Source: Candidatus Krumholzibacteriota bacterium
GTDB lineage: Bacteria > Krumholzibacteriota > Krumholzibacteriia > Krumholzibacteriales > Krumholzibacteriaceae
Direction of reading: 5' to 3'
Assembly: GCA_016932415.1 (NCBI GenBank)
Contig: JAFGCX010000035.1
Span: 1-64,000 of the forward strand
Length of the DNA: 64,000 nt
The position numbers and the translations under genes were made by a program. This document shows, one piece after another, positions 44,001 to 51,398 of this stretch; within the stretch, counting starts at the first letter, position 1; every line of letters begins with the position of its first letter. The notes beneath the pieces are model-generated. The model was given only the letters and a program-made list of their open reading frames with translations. It was not told the DNA's origin and made no database searches.

Positions 44001-44314
44001 TTCCAAGCGCGGTCAAGGAACGCGGGCTCGGAACGGTCATCGGCGTACCGACGCTCGGATTCGTGATAGCGGTCGTGCCGCACTATCTGATTGACGGCGG
44101 CGCGATAAGGAAGACATTCATCGGTATATGGGAAGCGAGCAGCATGGCGCAGCTGGAGAGCCGTGGAGCGATACCCGATATCATAGTGCCGAGTCCTCCC
44201 GAAATGGAAAAAGCGGGGCGGGACGTGCAGCTTGAAAAAGCTATCGAGTTCCTGAAAGAGAAGTGCTGTGATCCGAGGAGCTACGATTACAAGACGAAAA
44301 TCGAAGAAAGATAG
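41033..44314 (+). CDS. Tricorn-type protease (S41), exported
   Basis: 1093 aa with the ribosome site GGAGG...AGGAAG and a signal peptide (cleavage near GSAAAD). It has the layout of bacterial Tricorn homologs: WD40-like six-bladed (about 35-310) and seven-bladed (about 310-570) propellers with many (K/T)ISPDGxxIAF repeats, a C1 helical region (about 690-760), a PDZ domain (about 775-865) and the S41 peptidase domain (about 880-1060). The last has IGYMHLQDMSGSGWTEF, DVRYNGGGSIDT and the probable nucleophile Ser in NEYSYSDAEVFPS. Between propeller and core lies a strongly charged linker, 540-577, of Asp/Glu then Lys. It degrades peptides, here in the periplasm. Confidence 0.9.
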   Translation: MRKSVLLLALIAVLMPLNIDGSAAADSMMGEPIRLMRHPDINNGTIVFSYQGDLWSVPENGGLARRITVHEGTEDYPKFSPDGMRIAFTGDYNERRNALFVMPAVGGVPEPLTYHSSSAQAVTWTRDGKSVIFSSARESFTRFFKQFFTVPADGGLPVEIGLGKASFGTFSDDGARMAYNRHPGRFWWWKRYKGSQNTDVWIHDFEKDTFKQITDYEGNDSWPMWTGEKIYFISDRNGDIANLWVHDLSTGTEKQLTSFGKHGITWPSISPDGSKIVFEREARIYLFDTGTEEAKEVVVYAPIDDRTNMVSWVSPLEFVRSFDISPSGKRIIFEARGELFSAPAKHGDVRNLTESSGSRDSSPAWSPDGKWIAYISDKSGDDEVYLIDQMGKDPERKLTSSGHFKKGLMWSPDSKYILFSNEDNALYLLDAGNGEETRIVRNEHSDITTYSWSPDSKWIAYDFSRRNRKRDIYFYDLKKKEHHQLTHHLADDTEPVFTPDGKYLLLISERYHGARKLCRLSLLPEEKEPFIYPDDEEIIDDDGTDAIEKDDGDDEKDKKDKKDKKKEKKKDVKVSIDFTGIEERIRPVPKTGGRMLNNVQAADKYYYYLVLSAQRVMMRVTYDLYAFDTEKFKTDKIASTISAYGLASGKEHIGIFDGSNFMIVKVGSKASAKKTDDDEDKSGKLEIKRNTTMMLDRRAEWGQIFNEGWRVIKYHFYDQNTHGVDWDYIRDYYGSLLPYVKSRSELNTMMTEMVGELNASHQGVSGGDGEQVERVPMGFMGARLYLDEDSGLPRFDRIFRGDKLSIRDRSPLDNEFVKINKDDYLLAIDGVEIKPFENFYKHLVGKTRNKVSIMTNDKPTLKGAIETKFQPIYQDITLQYNDWVYQNEEAVDRASEGRIGYMHLQDMSGSGWTEFREKFEQYRYKDAMIIDVRYNGGGSIDTRVIDYLERRPYHIQQSRGESPIERPTDVFAGEVVVLCNEYSYSDAEVFPSAVKERGLGTVIGVPTLGFVIAVVPHYLIDGGAIRKTFIGIWEASSMAQLESRGAIPDIIVPSPPEMEKAGRDVQLEKAIEFLKEKCCDPRSYDYKTKIEER

Positions 44315-44330
44315 AGGAAGCTTTTCTTTA

Positions 44331-44363
44331 AAGGGGCTGGAGATATCTCCAGCCCCTTTTTTT
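44331..44363. terminator. Rho-independent terminator (bidirectional)
   Basis: AAGGGGCTGGAG and CTCCAGCCCCTT form a nearly perfect stem around ATAT, followed by seven T at 44357-44363 on the plus strand and preceded by an A-run useful for the minus strand. It separates the convergent Tricorn and ankyrin genes. Confidence 0.9.
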
Positions 44364-44380
44364 GTCCAAAAATGTGATCA

Positions 44381-46396
44381 TTATCTGTCAGCGCATCCGC
44401 TGGCGGTCTTCTCGGCGCATTCCGCCTTTTTCTTTCCATAGGCCAGATCCTCGATGAACGGTCTGGGATCTATGATCTTTCCCTTCTTATAGATGAAGTG
44501 ATCGCCGCGGTTTTCCGGCGCGACCATCCCTGTCTTGCTGAATTTTTCACTGATCCCGCCGATGAATTCCCTGTAGGCGCTGCCGTCCGCGGAAGCATGC
44601 ATCGGGATAAATACCATCGGTCTGAGTTTTTCAAGAGTGTATTCGATCCCTTCCTTCACCTGGTCAGGCTGACCGAGGCTGCAACCCCTGATCCCCATGA
44701 AGCAGATATCGGGGCGGGGACATCTCGCGGCAAGGAAATCGATCTCTTCAGTGAATTCATCCATCAGTCCGGTCTCCCCGTTAGCGTGGTCGCCAGCGTG
44801 GAATATCGTAAGGCCGTCTACCTCGACAAGCATCCCTACTCCCGCGTCGGTCGAATGGATCGTGGTAAGCTTTATATCACCGTATTTCTTTTCCATACGC
44901 TCCGTCATGAATTCATATGGCGGTACGCTGTCTCTCGGCTGGAGCCCGAGAAAATAGTTAATATCAGCGATCTGGTCCTTCCACTCGAATATTCCGGGAT
45001 AGTAATGGTCCCCGTGGAAATGGGAAGCGAAGACGCTCACCATCTCTCCAGATAGTTCTGCCGGGTCGATCCTTCCGTTACAAAGGCCTGGCTTGTCGGG
45101 ATCTTCGCGCTGTTTGAAATAATCGAATATCAGAAAGTGATTCCGGGTCCTGACCGCCCAGCCGCTGTGGCCGAGAAAATATATGGTGGCTTCATCCTTT
45201 CCCGGCCTTCCCAGTGAAGAAGGGGACCTGTCGATCGCTTTTGATCCGGCGCGAGCGCCTTTTGCCTTGAGCAGACTGGTGACCGCGCCATTCCCATAAT
45301 ATCCGGCAAGATCGACTGGGGATATGCCGCAGGCGCCCTTACTGTCCGGGTCGGCTCCGGCGGTGATAAGCATGCGGGCTATATCGCTGTAACCGCCTAT
45401 CGCTGCGAGCTGCAGAGCTGTCCTTCCGCACTTATCCTTTCCCAGTTCAGGCTTCGCGCCCGCTTTTATCAAAGCTTCCACCTGACCGGCTTTTCCCTTT
45501 TCGGCTGCCAGCACAAGCGCCGTGGCTCCGTTTTCGTCGACAGCGTTCACATTGGCTCCATGCTCTATGAGCAGGCTGGCCATTTCCATGGAACAGTTGT
45601 CAGCGGCGTTCATCAAAGCTGTTTTTCCCTGATATCCCCGGGTCTCCGTATTCGCGCCGTTTTCAAGCAGAATACGCGCTGATTCCACCGCGTCTCGCCA
45701 TGTCGTGAAAATAAGGGGAGTGACATCGCCTTTTTTGACAGGGGGATTGGGGTTCGCTCCATTTTCAAGCAGCATGCGGACGATTTCAGTATTGTCAGAC
45801 CCGGCGGCATAGGCGAGAGGAGTACCTCCGTTTATCGACTGGGTTTCCAGGTCGGTCCCGTTCGCGACGATATGAGCGGCGAGCGCCGGAAGACCCCGTT
45901 GACAGGCATAGTGAAGCATGGTCTCTCCGTGGGGATTTCTGAAGTAGAGATCTGCTCCCGAATCGATCAGGATCTGGACCATCTCGTCATTACCCCTATA
46001 GCAGGCAAAGCTGAGAGGGGTATCGGCCTTTCGGTCGCGGTGATTGACATCAGCTCCCTGTTCGAGCAGGAACCTGACCATTTCATGGTGCTTGCGCATC
46101 GCGGCGATCCCAAGCGCCGTACTGTTATCGCTGTCCCCGGCGTCGACATCGGCTCCAGCGTCGAGAAGGATACGGGCGATCTCGATATTTCCCACCGTTG
46201 CCGCAAAATGGATCGGCAGTTCGCGAAAAGTGTTGTCCGCGCGTTCATTGACCGCTTCGGGGACATTCCTCAGTATTTCTTTTACCCTGGCTGCATCTCC
46301 CGCCTCTATCGCGGCATGGATATCGCCAGCAACAGATGGAACTGTAGCTCCCAGGATAAGGACGGCGGCTACCAGGGGGATAATAAAAGATCTCAT
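44381..46396 (-). CDS. Exported ankyrin-repeat/metallo-beta-lactamase-fold fusion protein
   Basis: 671 aa with the ribosome site AAGGAG and a signal peptide ending near PSVAGD. About ten ankyrin repeats (about 25-380) of the type TPLxxAAxxGxxExVxxLLxxGADVN follow. An MBL-fold domain (about 400-640) comes next: ATIYFLGHSGWAV, the metal motif SHFHGDHYYP (H-x-H-x-D-H), FHAGDHANGE and PMHASADGS. It looks like the UlaG/YcbX-type branch of hydrolases, with a lactonase or phosphodiesterase-like reaction possible. Ankyrin arrays usually bind proteins, so the enzyme may be targeted. An exported fusion of the two is unusual. The gene has its own promoter at 46505-46533. Confidence 0.85.
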   Translation of the reverse strand: MRSFIIPLVAAVLILGATVPSVAGDIHAAIEAGDAARVKEILRNVPEAVNERADNTFRELPIHFAATVGNIEIARILLDAGADVDAGDSDNSTALGIAAMRKHHEMVRFLLEQGADVNHRDRKADTPLSFACYRGNDEMVQILIDSGADLYFRNPHGETMLHYACQRGLPALAAHIVANGTDLETQSINGGTPLAYAAGSDNTEIVRMLLENGANPNPPVKKGDVTPLIFTTWRDAVESARILLENGANTETRGYQGKTALMNAADNCSMEMASLLIEHGANVNAVDENGATALVLAAEKGKAGQVEALIKAGAKPELGKDKCGRTALQLAAIGGYSDIARMLITAGADPDSKGACGISPVDLAGYYGNGAVTSLLKAKGARAGSKAIDRSPSSLGRPGKDEATIYFLGHSGWAVRTRNHFLIFDYFKQREDPDKPGLCNGRIDPAELSGEMVSVFASHFHGDHYYPGIFEWKDQIADINYFLGLQPRDSVPPYEFMTERMEKKYGDIKLTTIHSTDAGVGMLVEVDGLTIFHAGDHANGETGLMDEFTEEIDFLAARCPRPDICFMGIRGCSLGQPDQVKEGIEYTLEKLRPMVFIPMHASADGSAYREFIGGISEKFSKTGMVAPENRGDHFIYKKGKIIDPRPFIEDLAYGKKKAECAEKTASGCADR

Positions 46397-46504
46397 CCGT
46401 GTGCTCCTTTCGTTTTAAGATGGCGCGATGACCCTTCGTACTCCGATTGGGACGGGGCGGAAGCGGTAAGCCGCGCAATAATGCGAACAGATTAACATGT
46501 GTAA

Positions 46505-46533
46505 AAAATAACATCACCGTCGCTCGAAGTCAA
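46505..46533 (-). promoter_or_regulatory. Sigma70-type promoter of the ankyrin-MBL gene
   Basis: Reading the minus strand: TTGACT (46533-46528), a 17-base spacer, then TATTTT (46510-46505). It lies about 100 bases before the start codon, so the leader is about 100 nt long. Confidence 0.6.
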
Positions 46534-46564
46534 ATCTATTTTTACGCGGGGAGCGTGAAAAAGA

Positions 46565-47542
46565 TCATTTCGCCTGGTAGATCACGAAATACTGTTCCGG
46601 AAGATAATCGTACGATCCGACGACTTTGAAACCGGCTCCTTCCATATCCTCATCCATCGTTTCGCGCGGGATCTGCTGCTCCGGAGGCGGTCCCCAGGGT
46701 CTTTCCTCCATCGGTTTAGGCCGATAGTCGATGATCACGAATTTACCGCCGGGTGCCAGCCCATCGAGGACTTTTTTCGCGTAGGCGGCGCGGTCCTTGA
46801 CGTAATGGATCGTATCTATCATGAAGATCATATCCATAGATCCTTTTTCCAGAAGGGGATCTTCCGGTCCGACCTTTACCAGCTCGACATTGTCGATCTT
46901 CTCCACTTCAAGTCGTTTTTCGAGGTAGTCGAGCATCTCCTGCGAGATATCGCGCGCCCAGACCTTTCCATCCGGACCGACAGCTCTCGCGAAACGGACG
47001 GTGAAATAACCCGTTCCCGCACCGATGTCGGCTATACGGAGCCCGGGCTTGAGATCGAGGGATTCCATCACCTTATCGGGGTACTGGCTCTCGCCGCGGT
47101 CCTCCCGTTCAAGAAGGGAAGCATATCCTTTAGACCAGGCGTACCTTACCAGTTCCCTGAACCACGGCTCAGCCCTGAATCTCTCAAGGTCTTTTTCGTC
47201 CATGATCCCGCGCGCCCACCAGTAACCGGCGTCGATCGCTCTTTTGAGCCAGATATAAGTCTCCATATCATTGCCAAGGCGGCTGTGCGTCCGGGCGATA
47301 TTGAATAAGGCTTCCGCGTGGTCCCATTCGAGAGTCTCATTCATTTTTTTCGCTTTCTCGAGAGCCGTCGAATAATCGCCGCTTTCATACGCTGTGGCGA
47401 ACTCCTCCCGGAGAGTTTCGATATCGGCGGACTCCTTCTCCTGCGCGAAAAGGCGGGGTGTGGAGAAAAGGCAGAGAACAGAGAAGACAAACGCCATGAC
47501 GGCGATGGATCGAGGCAACCTGGACGATAGACCGGTGTACAT
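46565..47542 (-). CDS. Exported TPR/SAM-methyltransferase-fold protein
   Basis: 325 aa from the ATG at 47542 with AAAGGAG upstream; a longer frame exists but lacks a ribosome site. The N-terminus has a signal peptide (hydrophobic AVMAFVFSVLCLF, cleavage near LFAQE), then TPR-like helices (about 35-110; YESGDYSTALEKAKKMNETLEWDHAEALFNIARTHSRLG-type). The class I methyltransferase domain is about 145-320: RIADIGAGTGYFTVRFA with the SAM-binding glycines, DISQEMLDYLEKR and GGKFVIIDYRP. SAM is thought to be cytoplasmic, so an exported form is odd: the signal may be an anchor, or the fold may be reused. The start choice decides this point. Confidence 0.7.
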   Translation of the reverse strand: MYTGLSSRLPRSIAVMAFVFSVLCLFSTPRLFAQEKESADIETLREEFATAYESGDYSTALEKAKKMNETLEWDHAEALFNIARTHSRLGNDMETYIWLKRAIDAGYWWARGIMDEKDLERFRAEPWFRELVRYAWSKGYASLLEREDRGESQYPDKVMESLDLKPGLRIADIGAGTGYFTVRFARAVGPDGKVWARDISQEMLDYLEKRLEVEKIDNVELVKVGPEDPLLEKGSMDMIFMIDTIHYVKDRAAYAKKVLDGLAPGGKFVIIDYRPKPMEERPWGPPPEQQIPRETMDEDMEGAGFKVVGSYDYLPEQYFVIYQAK

Positions 47543-47812
47543 GGAAAAACTCCTTTTTGAAAGATCCCGGAACGGCCTATGGACGATCATTTCCCATCAT
47601 GACCGCCCGGTGGACGCGGCCAGAGGAAAACTCCGCAAAATCACGGTCCGCTTATAGAGAGGGACCAGTATTAATACGAATGAAAGCATCAAGAGTTTCC
47701 GGTAAATAATACGAAACATTTGGGTGCTCAGCGCGGTATACTAAACCGGTGGCAGCGCTTCCGTGATTCCTTCGAAAGGATAGGCAGCCGGATCACATCG
47801 ACTGGAGATAGA

Positions 47813-49201
47813 ATGAATACCGAGAAGAGGGAGCGCGGCATCACCCCGGGCATTTCAAGACAGATCGGAAGTTTTTCAGCAACGAATATCGTCGTCGCCA
47901 ATATCATAGGGGCGGGGATATTCACTACATCGGGGATCCTTGCCGGCTATCTTCCCGGGCCCCTTGCCGTCCTTTCCTGCTGGCTCTTCGGCGGGTTAAT
48001 AGCGATCGCCGGGGCTCTATGTTATGCCGAGCTTGCCACCAGGATGCCGTTTGAAGGAGCTGAATATATCTATCTCAAGACCCTTTACCATCCAGTCCTT
48101 GGTTTTCTTACCGGGTGGACAAGCCTGATCGTCGGATTTTCCGCGCCGATAGCTGCTTCGGCGATCGGCTTTTCCGAGTATACCTTCGCCGGTCTGAACG
48201 GAGATCTGATATCCCTTCAACCCGGCATGTTGATGATAGCGAAGAAAGCGGTCGCCGTCGCGATAATAGCGATATTCACCGCTATTCACTATACCGGCGT
48301 AAGGAGAGGGTCGAGGATCCAGAACATACTTACGATCGTAAAGATCGCCATCGTGATCGGAATCGCCGTGGCGGGGCTTGCCGCAGGCAAAGGAGCCTGG
48401 TCAAACATCGGTTTCCGCGAAAGTGTCGGACCATGGTCATGGCCCTCTTTCGGAACGGCGATGATGCTGGTGATGTTCGCCTACAGTGGATGGAACGCCA
48501 GTGCCTATATCGCCGGGGAACTGAAGAATCCGCGGCGGACGCTCCGAGTTTCTCTTATCTCCGGGACGGGGATAGTCATAGTACTGTATCTCGCGATCAA
48601 TATATTCCTTTTCCATACGATCCCTTATCAGCAGATCAGGGGGACAGTAGTAGCCGTCGAACAGGCTTCCGTTATAGCTTTCGGCAGCTGGATGGGGAAG
48701 GGGCTTAGCCTGATGGTCGGTCTTGCCCTGCTTTCTTCCCTCAGCGCGTTCATAATTATAGGTCCGAGAGTATATTTCGCGATGGCCAGGGATAAGCTTT
48801 TCCTGCCGTTTGCTTCGAAAGTACATCCAGGATACGGGGTGCCGGGGCGTTCGATCATCATCCAGGGAGTCATCGCGATGGTGATGGTATCGATCGGATC
48901 GTTCGAGCAGCTGCTCGTCTACCTCGGGTTCGGGCTGAGCATCTTTCCCTGGCTCGCCGTCGCCGGCATTTTTATCGCCAGGAAAAGAAAGACCGGTGAA
49001 TCGACAGCGGTAAAGGTTCCATGGTATCCATTCGTCCCTCTGTTTTTCCTTATCAGCATGCTCGCCCTTATGGCAGTCGCATTCTATAACAGGCCCTTTG
49101 AATCGGGGGCGGCGATTGTATCTGTCGTCGCCGGTATCCCCGTATATTTCATCTGGGTCCGGGCGTTGGGCGGAGGGAAAAAGATTAACGAAAACTTCTG
49201 A
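47813..49201 (+). CDS. APC-family amino acid permease
   Basis: 462 aa from the ATG at 47813 with TGGAG upstream; the frame further upstream has no ribosome site. Twelve hydrophobic segments. APC motifs: NIVVANIIGAGIFTTSGILA (about 22-41) in TM1, ALCYAELATRMPFEGAEYIYL (TM3 region), FSAPIAASAIGFSEY, and MMLVMFAYSGWNASAYIAGELKNPRRTL (about 223-250) in TM6. It belongs to the LAT/APA-like transporters that exchange or import amino acids in the inner membrane. Substrate unknown. It ends in a short A/T-rich symmetrical stretch just before the BlaI promoter. Confidence 0.88.
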   Translation: MNTEKRERGITPGISRQIGSFSATNIVVANIIGAGIFTTSGILAGYLPGPLAVLSCWLFGGLIAIAGALCYAELATRMPFEGAEYIYLKTLYHPVLGFLTGWTSLIVGFSAPIAASAIGFSEYTFAGLNGDLISLQPGMLMIAKKAVAVAIIAIFTAIHYTGVRRGSRIQNILTIVKIAIVIGIAVAGLAAGKGAWSNIGFRESVGPWSWPSFGTAMMLVMFAYSGWNASAYIAGELKNPRRTLRVSLISGTGIVIVLYLAINIFLFHTIPYQQIRGTVVAVEQASVIAFGSWMGKGLSLMVGLALLSSLSAFIIIGPRVYFAMARDKLFLPFASKVHPGYGVPGRSIIIQGVIAMVMVSIGSFEQLLVYLGFGLSIFPWLAVAGIFIARKRKTGESTAVKVPWYPFVPLFFLISMLALMAVAFYNRPFESGAAIVSVVAGIPVYFIWVRALGGGKKINENF

Positions 49202-49218
49202 AAAAACAGAGTTTTTTC

Positions 49219-49262
49219 TTGACTGTGACGATAAATCTAGTATTATTACTATAGATATAGTA
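49219..49262 (+). promoter_or_regulatory. Promoter of the BlaI/M56 operon with palindromic operator
   Basis: TTGACT (49219-49224), a 16-base spacer and TATTAT (49241-49246) are followed at once by the palindrome TACTATA-GA-TATAGTA (49247-49262), which would overlap the transcription start. BlaI/MecI repressors bind TAC(A)...(T)GTA-type dyads, and this site has the outer TAC/GTA. The regulator gene starts at 49289. Confidence 0.7.
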
Positions 49263-49288
49263 GATATATGGTCGTGTTAGGAGGATCG

Positions 49289-49687
49289 ATGAAGAGAAAA
49301 CCGAAACTGACTCCGGCAGAGTGGGAGATCATGGAAGCTGTCTGGGATCTGGGGGGTGAGCCATCAGTACGCGAGGTCCTCGAACATCTCTTTCCGAACG
49401 GGGAAAAGGCTTATACGACGGTGCAGACTGTCTTGAACACTCTTGAGAAGAAAAAGCTGCTCACCCGGCACAAGACGGGACTGGTCAATTTCTATTCTCC
49501 AATCTGTTCGAGGGAGGAACTTACCAGAACAGAGTTATCGTCAATAGTCTCGAGGATCTTTGGAGGTTCGATCCCGGCATTTGCCAATTCGCTTCTTTCG
49601 CTTGATAGCGTCGATCTCGACGAGATCAAAAAGATCAAGAGACTTATCGATCGGCGCGAGAAGGAACTCAGGGAGAAGGAATCATGA
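49289..49687 (+). CDS. BlaI/MecI-family transcriptional repressor
   Basis: 132 aa from the ATG at 49289 with TTAGGAGG upstream. The winged-helix domain (about 6-75) has the family features: LTPAEWEIMEAVWDLGG, SVREVLEHL, AYTTVQTVLNTLEKKKLLTRHK. The C-terminal dimerisation helices are about 85-130 (ELSSIVSRIFGG, FANSLLSL). Such repressors silence their own operon and are cleaved when a membrane M56 sensor receives a signal. The M56 gene follows with an ATGA overlap. No beta-lactamase is nearby, so the signal need not be a drug. Confidence 0.88.
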   Translation: MKRKPKLTPAEWEIMEAVWDLGGEPSVREVLEHLFPNGEKAYTTVQTVLNTLEKKKLLTRHKTGLVNFYSPICSREELTRTELSSIVSRIFGGSIPAFANSLLSLDSVDLDEIKKIKRLIDRREKELREKES

Positions 49688-51300
49688 CAGATCTGATAAA
49701 CCAGTTCGCGCAGGCATGGGGAAAATACTTCGGAATCGCGATATTGCAGAACAGTATTTTTCTCACTCTAATTTTTATTTTACTTTACCGTCTTCGAAAC
49801 AGCGGCGCCTGGATCAAATACATTATCGCGATGACAGGGATATTTAAACTCCTGTTGCCCCCTTTCATCCCGTCGAGCCTGTTGCCGGCTTTCTCCAACA
49901 TCGAAGTGGCCAGATCTCTCCATGGCACAGTGTCATCTGACTTCGGCTCCATTCCTTTCACGGCAGGTTCTGAATTTTCCGGTCAGGCCGAAAACGGGAT
50001 CGGGATAATCGGCCTTGTATTTCTTCTCTGGATGGCAGGCGTGATCAGCTCTATTGCCTTATCAGCCTTTTCGACCATCCGCCTGCGCGAGAAGCTGAAA
50101 AAGGCGAAGCAGTTTCCCGATGAGTATTCCATGGTCTATACGGGAGACAGGAGGACAGGTATCTGTCTTTCCGGAGAGATATCATGCCCGCTGAGTCTCG
50201 GCATCTTCCCGCGAAAGATATTCGTTCCAGTTCAATGGAACGACTGGAGCATCGAGTGCCGCAGACTTGTCATCCTGCACGAAATGGCCCATATAAAAAG
50301 AAAAGACAGTGTCTTTCAGATATTTCAGTTATCAGCTCAGGCGATCTATTTCTTCCACCCGATGGTCAATATCCTTTGTTCGAAACTGAGGGAATACCGG
50401 GAGATGGCCTGCGACGATATTTCAGTGGGAAGTAAAAGAAGCACTTCAATAGAGTATTCCAGGTACCTGGTTGAAATCGCCGAGAAGATGGTAAGCGATC
50501 AGGTCGCTTGCCATTCGGCGTCTGCCCTGATCAGGCAGAAGAACGAACTGTTGAGTCGAGTCATCTATCAGATGAGAGGAGGAATGATGCGTTCTATGAC
50601 AAGAGGCAAGGCAGCAGTGATAACGGCTTTGTCTGCTATCATGATCCTGCCCTTTTCATGGTACTTCAGCAGCGCTTCAATCGAGCAACCAGGTTTTCAA
50701 AACGCGCCAGCAGCGTCACGATCGGAAAATTCAGCAAAAGACGATCTCCCGGCTCCCGACAGTGAAAAAGGTCTGAGAGTGACCGTCGATAGCGATAATT
50801 CGGTCTGGTTTGAAGAAAAGCGCGTCCCGATCGAAGAATTGTTGGAGATTCTTAAAGGCAGGTTCAAAGAGGCCGGTGAATATCCGATCATAGAGATAGA
50901 TTGTGACGCAGATGTCGTAATGAATACGATCTTCAGTCTTCACAGGCTTCTTTCGGAAGCGGATATGACGAAAGTCAGATACAAGGTAGAGGGAAACGGC
51001 GGAGTGCCGCTGAGGCTTCCCGACAGGGAGGTGATAAGGCGGATGGAAGAAGTACCGGAGCAGCATATAGCTCCGGTGGTCATCGCCTCATCAGGAGAAG
51101 TGGACTTCGATGGCGATCAGATGGGGTTGGACAAGCTCCAGGCCGTCCTCAGAGATCGCCTGTCGAAAGACCCGGGGCTCGTTGTCTCTCTGTCGTCCGA
51201 CAGTGATACGAGATATCTTGTCTTCATCAACGTACTGGAGAAAATCACAGGGGCGGGCGTGAAAAGAGTCTTTGTGGAAACGCCTGAAGTGAAAGACTGA
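49684..51300 (+). CDS. M56 (BlaR1-type) membrane metallopeptidase with two ExbD-like periplasmic domains
   Basis: 538 aa. The N-terminal membrane part has four helices in total and the zinc motif HEMAH (199-203) with a following E in EYREMACDD (about 240). It would cleave the BlaI-type repressor next to it (family knowledge). Instead of a penicillin-binding domain, the part after the last helix holds two repeats like the periplasmic ExbD/TolR fold. The first is about 364-430 (RVTVDSDNSVWFEEKRVPIEELLEIL, PIIEIDCDADVVMN); the second is about 455-535 (VVIASSGEVDFDGDQM, LRDRLSKDPGLVVSLSSDSDTR). ExbD-like domains bind TonB-type partners or peptidoglycan, so the signal may be envelope state. Confidence 0.8.
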   Translation: MTDLINQFAQAWGKYFGIAILQNSIFLTLIFILLYRLRNSGAWIKYIIAMTGIFKLLLPPFIPSSLLPAFSNIEVARSLHGTVSSDFGSIPFTAGSEFSGQAENGIGIIGLVFLLWMAGVISSIALSAFSTIRLREKLKKAKQFPDEYSMVYTGDRRTGICLSGEISCPLSLGIFPRKIFVPVQWNDWSIECRRLVILHEMAHIKRKDSVFQIFQLSAQAIYFFHPMVNILCSKLREYREMACDDISVGSKRSTSIEYSRYLVEIAEKMVSDQVACHSASALIRQKNELLSRVIYQMRGGMMRSMTRGKAAVITALSAIMILPFSWYFSSASIEQPGFQNAPAASRSENSAKDDLPAPDSEKGLRVTVDSDNSVWFEEKRVPIEELLEILKGRFKEAGEYPIIEIDCDADVVMNTIFSLHRLLSEADMTKVRYKVEGNGGVPLRLPDREVIRRMEEVPEQHIAPVVIASSGEVDFDGDQMGLDKLQAVLRDRLSKDPGLVVSLSSDSDTRYLVFINVLEKITGAGVKRVFVETPEVKD

Positions 51301-51357
51301 AAGATCGTCGCGGGTTTTTCAACGTCGCCGCTCATCTGCCGCGAGTTATCCAAAAGA

Positions 51358-51397
51358 GATGATCCGGGGGCCGGGAACGCCCGTCTCCCGGATCATC
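51358..51397. terminator. Strong stem-loop between convergent genes
   Basis: GATGATCCGGG (51358-51368) pairs perfectly with CCCGGATCATC (51387-51397) over an 18-base loop. It sits between the M56 gene stop and the stop of the convergent lipoprotein gene at 51399. There is no T-run on either side. Its arms resemble the hairpin at 8707-8743. Confidence 0.55.
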
Positions 51398-51398
51398 G

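Noticed and set aside
44381-46396. True beta-lactamase activity of the ankyrin-MBL protein
   Set aside because: Only the general metal-binding fold motif is present; the layout is closer to UlaG-type hydrolases, so the fold does not imply antibiotic cleavage.
49289-51300. Beta-lactam resistance operon
   Set aside because: The repressor and M56 genes alone do not imply it: there is no penicillin-binding sensor domain and no beta-lactamase or mecA-type gene nearby.
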